Positions 42,094 through 44,910 of a stretch of 44,910 bases of DNA are shown piece after piece. The first letter of the stretch is position 1. Each line of letters opens with the position of its first letter. A program made the translations under genes and the position numbers. The notes beneath the pieces are model-generated. The model was not told the origin of the DNA. It saw nothing but the letters and a program-made list of their open reading frames with translations, and did no database searches. The stretch comes from Slackia sp. (GTDB lineage Bacteria > Actinomycetota > Coriobacteriia > Coriobacteriales > Eggerthellaceae), in the NCBI GenBank assembly GCA_030532315.1, contig JAUNLI010000001.1:1-44910 (forward strand). The letters run 5' to 3'.

Positions 42094-43952
42094 GCAAGCC
42101 TTCCTTCCTTATGCAAAATACCGCATCCGAAATGGTCACAGTTCAGGCAGCGAGCCGCCTCCTGACGCATCTCCTGCTCTGAAAAACCCTGTTCGACCAA
42201 TTCGAAATCATGGCGGCGGGCCTCCGCCGGACGCTCGCCGAGCACTGCACGTCCCCAAGGCTTGCGGTCTTCAAGACGCACCGGGTCGAATTCGATATCG
42301 AGACGAAGATCGCGATGGTATCCCAGATCGGCATCGATGGAGCGCGCCGCCTGCTTGCCATCGGCGATGGCGGCGATGGCCGAAGCGGGACCACGCATGC
42401 AATCGCCGCCCGCATACGAACCCGGCATGTCGAGACAGCGCAGGGCATCGTCTGTCATAAACGTCTTGCGTTCGCACGCAAACCCCGCCTGCTCGAAACG
42501 ATTCGAGCACACCTCCTGGCCGATTGCGACCACCACCACCTGGCACGCAAGCTTTACAGGCTGGCACTGCGCAGGCACGGGCGACGGACGCCCGTTGCGC
42601 ACGGGGCCGGTGACCTGAGGCTGAACGCGCAAAGCGCAGACATTGCCGGAATCGTCGGACTCGATGGAAAGCGGCGCCATGAGGTCTTCGATGCGACACC
42701 CGTCGCTGAGCGCCCCTTCAATTTCTTCGGAAAGCGCCGTCATGTCGGCCACGCGACGTCGGTAGACGACCGTGACGCTTTCAGCGCCCAGACGCACAGC
42801 CGTACGAGCCGCGTCCATGGCAACATTGCCGCCGCCGACGACGCAGACGCTTTTGCCCTCCCAGCAAGGAAGGACACCCAATCCCACGTTACGCAGCATT
42901 TCGACGGCGGACACCACGCCGTGAGCATCTTCCCCTTCGATGCCGATGCGCTTGTCGCCATGGGCACCGATTGCAAGGTAGAATGCATCGTATTCGTCCC
43001 GAAGCCTTTCAACCGGAATATCCACACCCACCTCGACTCCGCATACGATGCTCACGCCCGTCGCTTCGATCGAAGCGATTTCGGCGTCGAGGATGTCTTT
43101 AGGAAGGCGATAGCTCGGAATACCGTAGCGCAGCATGCCGCCCGCCTTTTCAAGGCGCTCGAACACCGTGACGTCGTGTCCGAGACGAGCAAGGTAATAG
43201 GCCGCGGAAAGCCCCGATGGACCCGCCCCCGCAATGGCGATCTTCTTGCCCGTCGCCTGCAGGCGCGAAGCAGCGCGCGAACGCGTTTCGTGATCGACCG
43301 CATAGCGTTTCAAGCCGCGAATATTGACCGCATCGTCCACCAAGGCACGGCGGCAGGTCTGCTCGCATGGATGTTCGCATACATACGCACACGCCGAGGG
43401 AAACGGGTTGTCTTTCCTAATCAGCTCGACTGCTTCGTCATAGCGCGCAGCCGCCGTAAGCGCGATATATCCCGGCACATCCACGTGCGCAGGGCACGAC
43501 ACCGTGCATGGAACGCCCTGGGAAGAACTGCGCAGACAACTTCCATGCGCCATGTGCTGTTCGAAATCGTCTCGAAAGGCCGCGATGCTGATCAAGACCT
43601 GTTCGGCAGCCTGATATCCTATGGCGCAATCGGAGGTGCCCCTGATATGCTCGGCGAGAAAGCGCAGGCGAGACAATGCCCTTTCGTCAGCTTTGCCGTC
43701 GATGATTTCCTCAAGCATGGCCGACACGCTTGCAAGACCGATGCGACAGGGCACGCATTTACCGCAGCTTTGCGCATGCGCCACCCCCACCAGCGCTCTC
43801 GTCATATCGACCGGGCACGTTCCGCGCGCAGTCGCGCCAAGGCGACGTGCCGTATTTCCGCATTGCGCAGCGAGCCTTTCATGAAGCGATGCCTGCGTGC
43901 ATCCTCCTGCAATACCCATAGGGCCCCTTCCGACGAAGCCGCTCGAATCCAT
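42087..43952 (-). CDS. NuoF-type Fe-S domain fused to GltD-like FAD/NAD(P) oxidoreductase, hydrogenase partner
   Basis: A 621-residue protein (from the ATG at 43952). Residues 60-135 match the C-terminal Fe-S region of NuoF/HydB: SCGKCVPCR with Cys63/66/69 and GTSDC with Cys109. Residues 145-210 form the GltD-type two-cluster domain (Cys149, 153, 188, 192, 196, 200). Two Rossmann folds follow: FAD at GAGPSG (242-247) and NAD(P) at VVGGGNVAMDAAR. A C-terminal CLNCDHFGCG may bind another cluster. It lacks the FMN/NADH domain of true NuoF. It likely passes electrons between NAD(P)H and the hydrogenase encoded next (7-nt overlap). Starts at 43997 (GTG) or 43919 (ATG with AAGGGG) are also possible. 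Confidence 0.87.
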   Translation of the reverse strand: MDSSGFVGRGPMGIAGGCTQASLHERLAAQCGNTARRLGATARGTCPVDMTRALVGVAHAQSCGKCVPCRIGLASVSAMLEEIIDGKADERALSRLRFLAEHIRGTSDCAIGYQAAEQVLISIAAFRDDFEQHMAHGSCLRSSSQGVPCTVSCPAHVDVPGYIALTAAARYDEAVELIRKDNPFPSACAYVCEHPCEQTCRRALVDDAVNIRGLKRYAVDHETRSRAASRLQATGKKIAIAGAGPSGLSAAYYLARLGHDVTVFERLEKAGGMLRYGIPSYRLPKDILDAEIASIEATGVSIVCGVEVGVDIPVERLRDEYDAFYLAIGAHGDKRIGIEGEDAHGVVSAVEMLRNVGLGVLPCWEGKSVCVVGGGNVAMDAARTAVRLGAESVTVVYRRRVADMTALSEEIEGALSDGCRIEDLMAPLSIESDDSGNVCALRVQPQVTGPVRNGRPSPVPAQCQPVKLACQVVVVAIGQEVCSNRFEQAGFACERKTFMTDDALRCLDMPGSYAGGDCMRGPASAIAAIADGKQAARSIDADLGYHRDLRLDIEFDPVRLEDRKPWGRAVLGERPAEARRHDFELVEQGFSEQEMRQEAARCLNCDHFGCGILHKEGRLAW

Positions 43953-44182
43953 CTCGGTCTCTTCCGCATATGACGCGGTCTGCGTTTCTGCGTTCACGCA
44001 GCGAACAGGCGGGCCGCATGGCGAATTCGCCCGGCGCTATTGCAGCTTGTCTGCAAATGCGTGCGAGATGCACCATGTTACCATCGCCTTCGCCCATACG
44101 ACGCAAAAGAAAAGCCGAAGACACCAGGCGGAAACAAACGACGACGAAAAACGGAAACAAACCCTTCGTCTTTTTACAGAAA

Positions 44183-44212
44183 GGCCGGCTCCGAAAAACT
44201 TCGAAACCGGCC
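44183..44212 (-). terminator. Candidate terminator of the right-edge gene
   Basis: GGCCGG pairs with CCGGCC, with partial inner pairing; minus-strand downstream sequence is TTTCTGTAAAAAG. It separates the right-edge gene from the hydrogenase genes. Confidence 0.6.
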
Positions 44213-44316
44213 CGAAAAACCAGTAACCCCATCGGTCGAGCCTCCATTCGTCAATGCGGCTGGATTCAATCGGCTCATGACAAGAATTGCCAGAAAGGGG
44301 TGCCGCGCCCATCGAC

Positions 44317-44910
44317 TTATTGTTCGGTGAGAACCTTTGTGGAAGCAACGTTGCCGGGCGCGATCATCAGCACGCCGACGCTTCCCTTTTCCGGAGCGTC
44401 GAAATACAACGTGCCGCCGATGACTTCGCTCATCGAGAAACGATCGCGCGTCTTGAACGTAATAACCGCGTCGACCCCTTCCACCGCCGAAAACGGCGTT
44501 GGGTCGGACGTGAACGCAACTACGGTGTCGACCTGAGCCGCCTCGAAGCGATCGAGCACATCTTCGATATGCTTGAGCAGCGTCGGGTCGATTGATTCAG
44601 GGTCGGTTGCCGCAAAAAGCTCGGAAACGCTGTCGTAGGCGCTTTTCACGCGCCTGGTGGTTTTCTCGTCGACCGAACCCGAAGTTCCCAACGGCGTCTG
44701 CGTCGTGGTCGTAGTGATCTTCGTCGTCGTGGTCAAGGGCATAGAAGACTCGGGCACCATGTCGGGCGGCAGACTGAAGATGCCGTAAGTGTGGCCGTCC
44801 TTCATGACGATGCGGCCGCTGACGTAATCGCGCAGCGATTCGGGGTCGACCTCGATAACCGAAGCCTTCTTGCCCTCGTATATCGCACGGGCTTCATCCG
44901 CCGTCATGAC
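44317..44910 (-). CDS. C-terminal part of an unknown protein (runs off right edge)
   Basis: The frame is open to the window edge, so the true start probably lies outside; the visible part is about 197 residues. It holds an N-terminal alpha/beta stretch (TADEARAIYEG, RIVMKDGHTYGIFSLPPD), a threonine-rich linker (TTTTKITTTTTQTPLGT), then a domain with EDVLDRFEAAQVDTVVAF and GVLMIAPGNVASTKVL. No family recognised. The Thr-rich linker is often seen in exported or multi-domain proteins, but no export signal is visible here. Confidence 0.7.
   Translation of the reverse strand, partial: VMTADEARAIYEGKKASVIEVDPESLRDYVSGRIVMKDGHTYGIFSLPPDMVPESSMPLTTTTKITTTTTQTPLGTSGSVDEKTTRRVKSAYDSVSELFAATDPESIDPTLLKHIEDVLDRFEAAQVDTVVAFTSDPTPFSAVEGVDAVITFKTRDRFSMSEVIGGTLYFDAPEKGSVGVLMIAPGNVASTKVLTEQ

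Noticed and set aside
42210-43973. Long plus-strand open frame opposite the hydrogenase partner
   Set aside because: The minus-strand frame has clear cluster and nucleotide-binding motifs; the plus-strand translation has none.
44020-44031. Perfect palindrome GGCGAATTCGCC upstream of the hydrogenase operon
   Set aside because: Short and GC-rich, with no promoter hexamers around it; chance cannot be excluded.

Overview
The window reads as a chromosomal segment of a high-GC Gram-positive anaerobe. The best guess is a member of the Coriobacteriia (Eggerthellaceae, Slackia-like). Three things point there: phosphocholine (lic) genes beside long choline-binding-type repeat proteins, a monomeric CpI-like [FeFe] hydrogenase with an NAD(P)H-oxidoreductase partner, and frequent GTG/TTG starts behind strong Shine-Dalgarno sequences. 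Taxonomy is inference. No tRNA, rRNA, IS element, prophage or CRISPR array was seen.

About 1-30065 is one large cell-surface polymer region. (i) 1-7468 (minus): a polytopic DUF6541-type membrane protein, two GT2 glycosyltransferases, an acyltransferase-3 protein and, running off the left edge, a YidC/Oxa1 domain fused to a TagB/TagF-type glycerophosphotransferase. (ii) 7682-14428: a dolichyl-phosphate-mannose-synthase-like GT2 with its DUF2304 partner, two GT4 enzymes, two divergent LicD phosphotransferases and an oligosaccharide flippase. (iii) 14501-19786 (minus): two secreted repeat-rich wall hydrolases, one with an NlpC/P60-like cysteine peptidase end and one an Amidase_3/glucosaminidase double autolysin. 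(iv) 20046-23356 (minus): a lic operon with a winged-helix/LicC/LicA fusion, a DMT-type transporter (candidate LicB) and a small protein. (v) 23637-28690 (plus): a TagG/TagH-type polymer exporter followed by two GT2 enzymes that duplicate the pair at 3044-5303, then UDP-galactopyranose mutase on the minus strand.

Together these genes suggest a system that makes, exports and decorates a teichoic-acid-like or lipoglycan polymer with phosphocholine, which secreted hydrolases then recognise through choline-binding repeats. The most striking proteins are the exporter ATPase, which carries three C-terminal CWB2-like modules (normally extracellular polymer-binding modules) on the cytoplasmic side, and the YidC-glycerophosphotransferase fusion.

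The rest (30179-44910) is more ordinary: a GntR-ABC operon with a readable promoter/operator, a single-domain MGMT-like protein, RNase HI, a zinc-ribbon protein, an AIM24-family protein, an AI-2E-type permease, glutamate dehydrogenase, a 39-residue membrane peptide followed by a structured 3' region, the hydrogenase pair, and a partial unknown gene at the right edge. Gene ends are marked by near-perfect, mostly bidirectional terminator hairpins.
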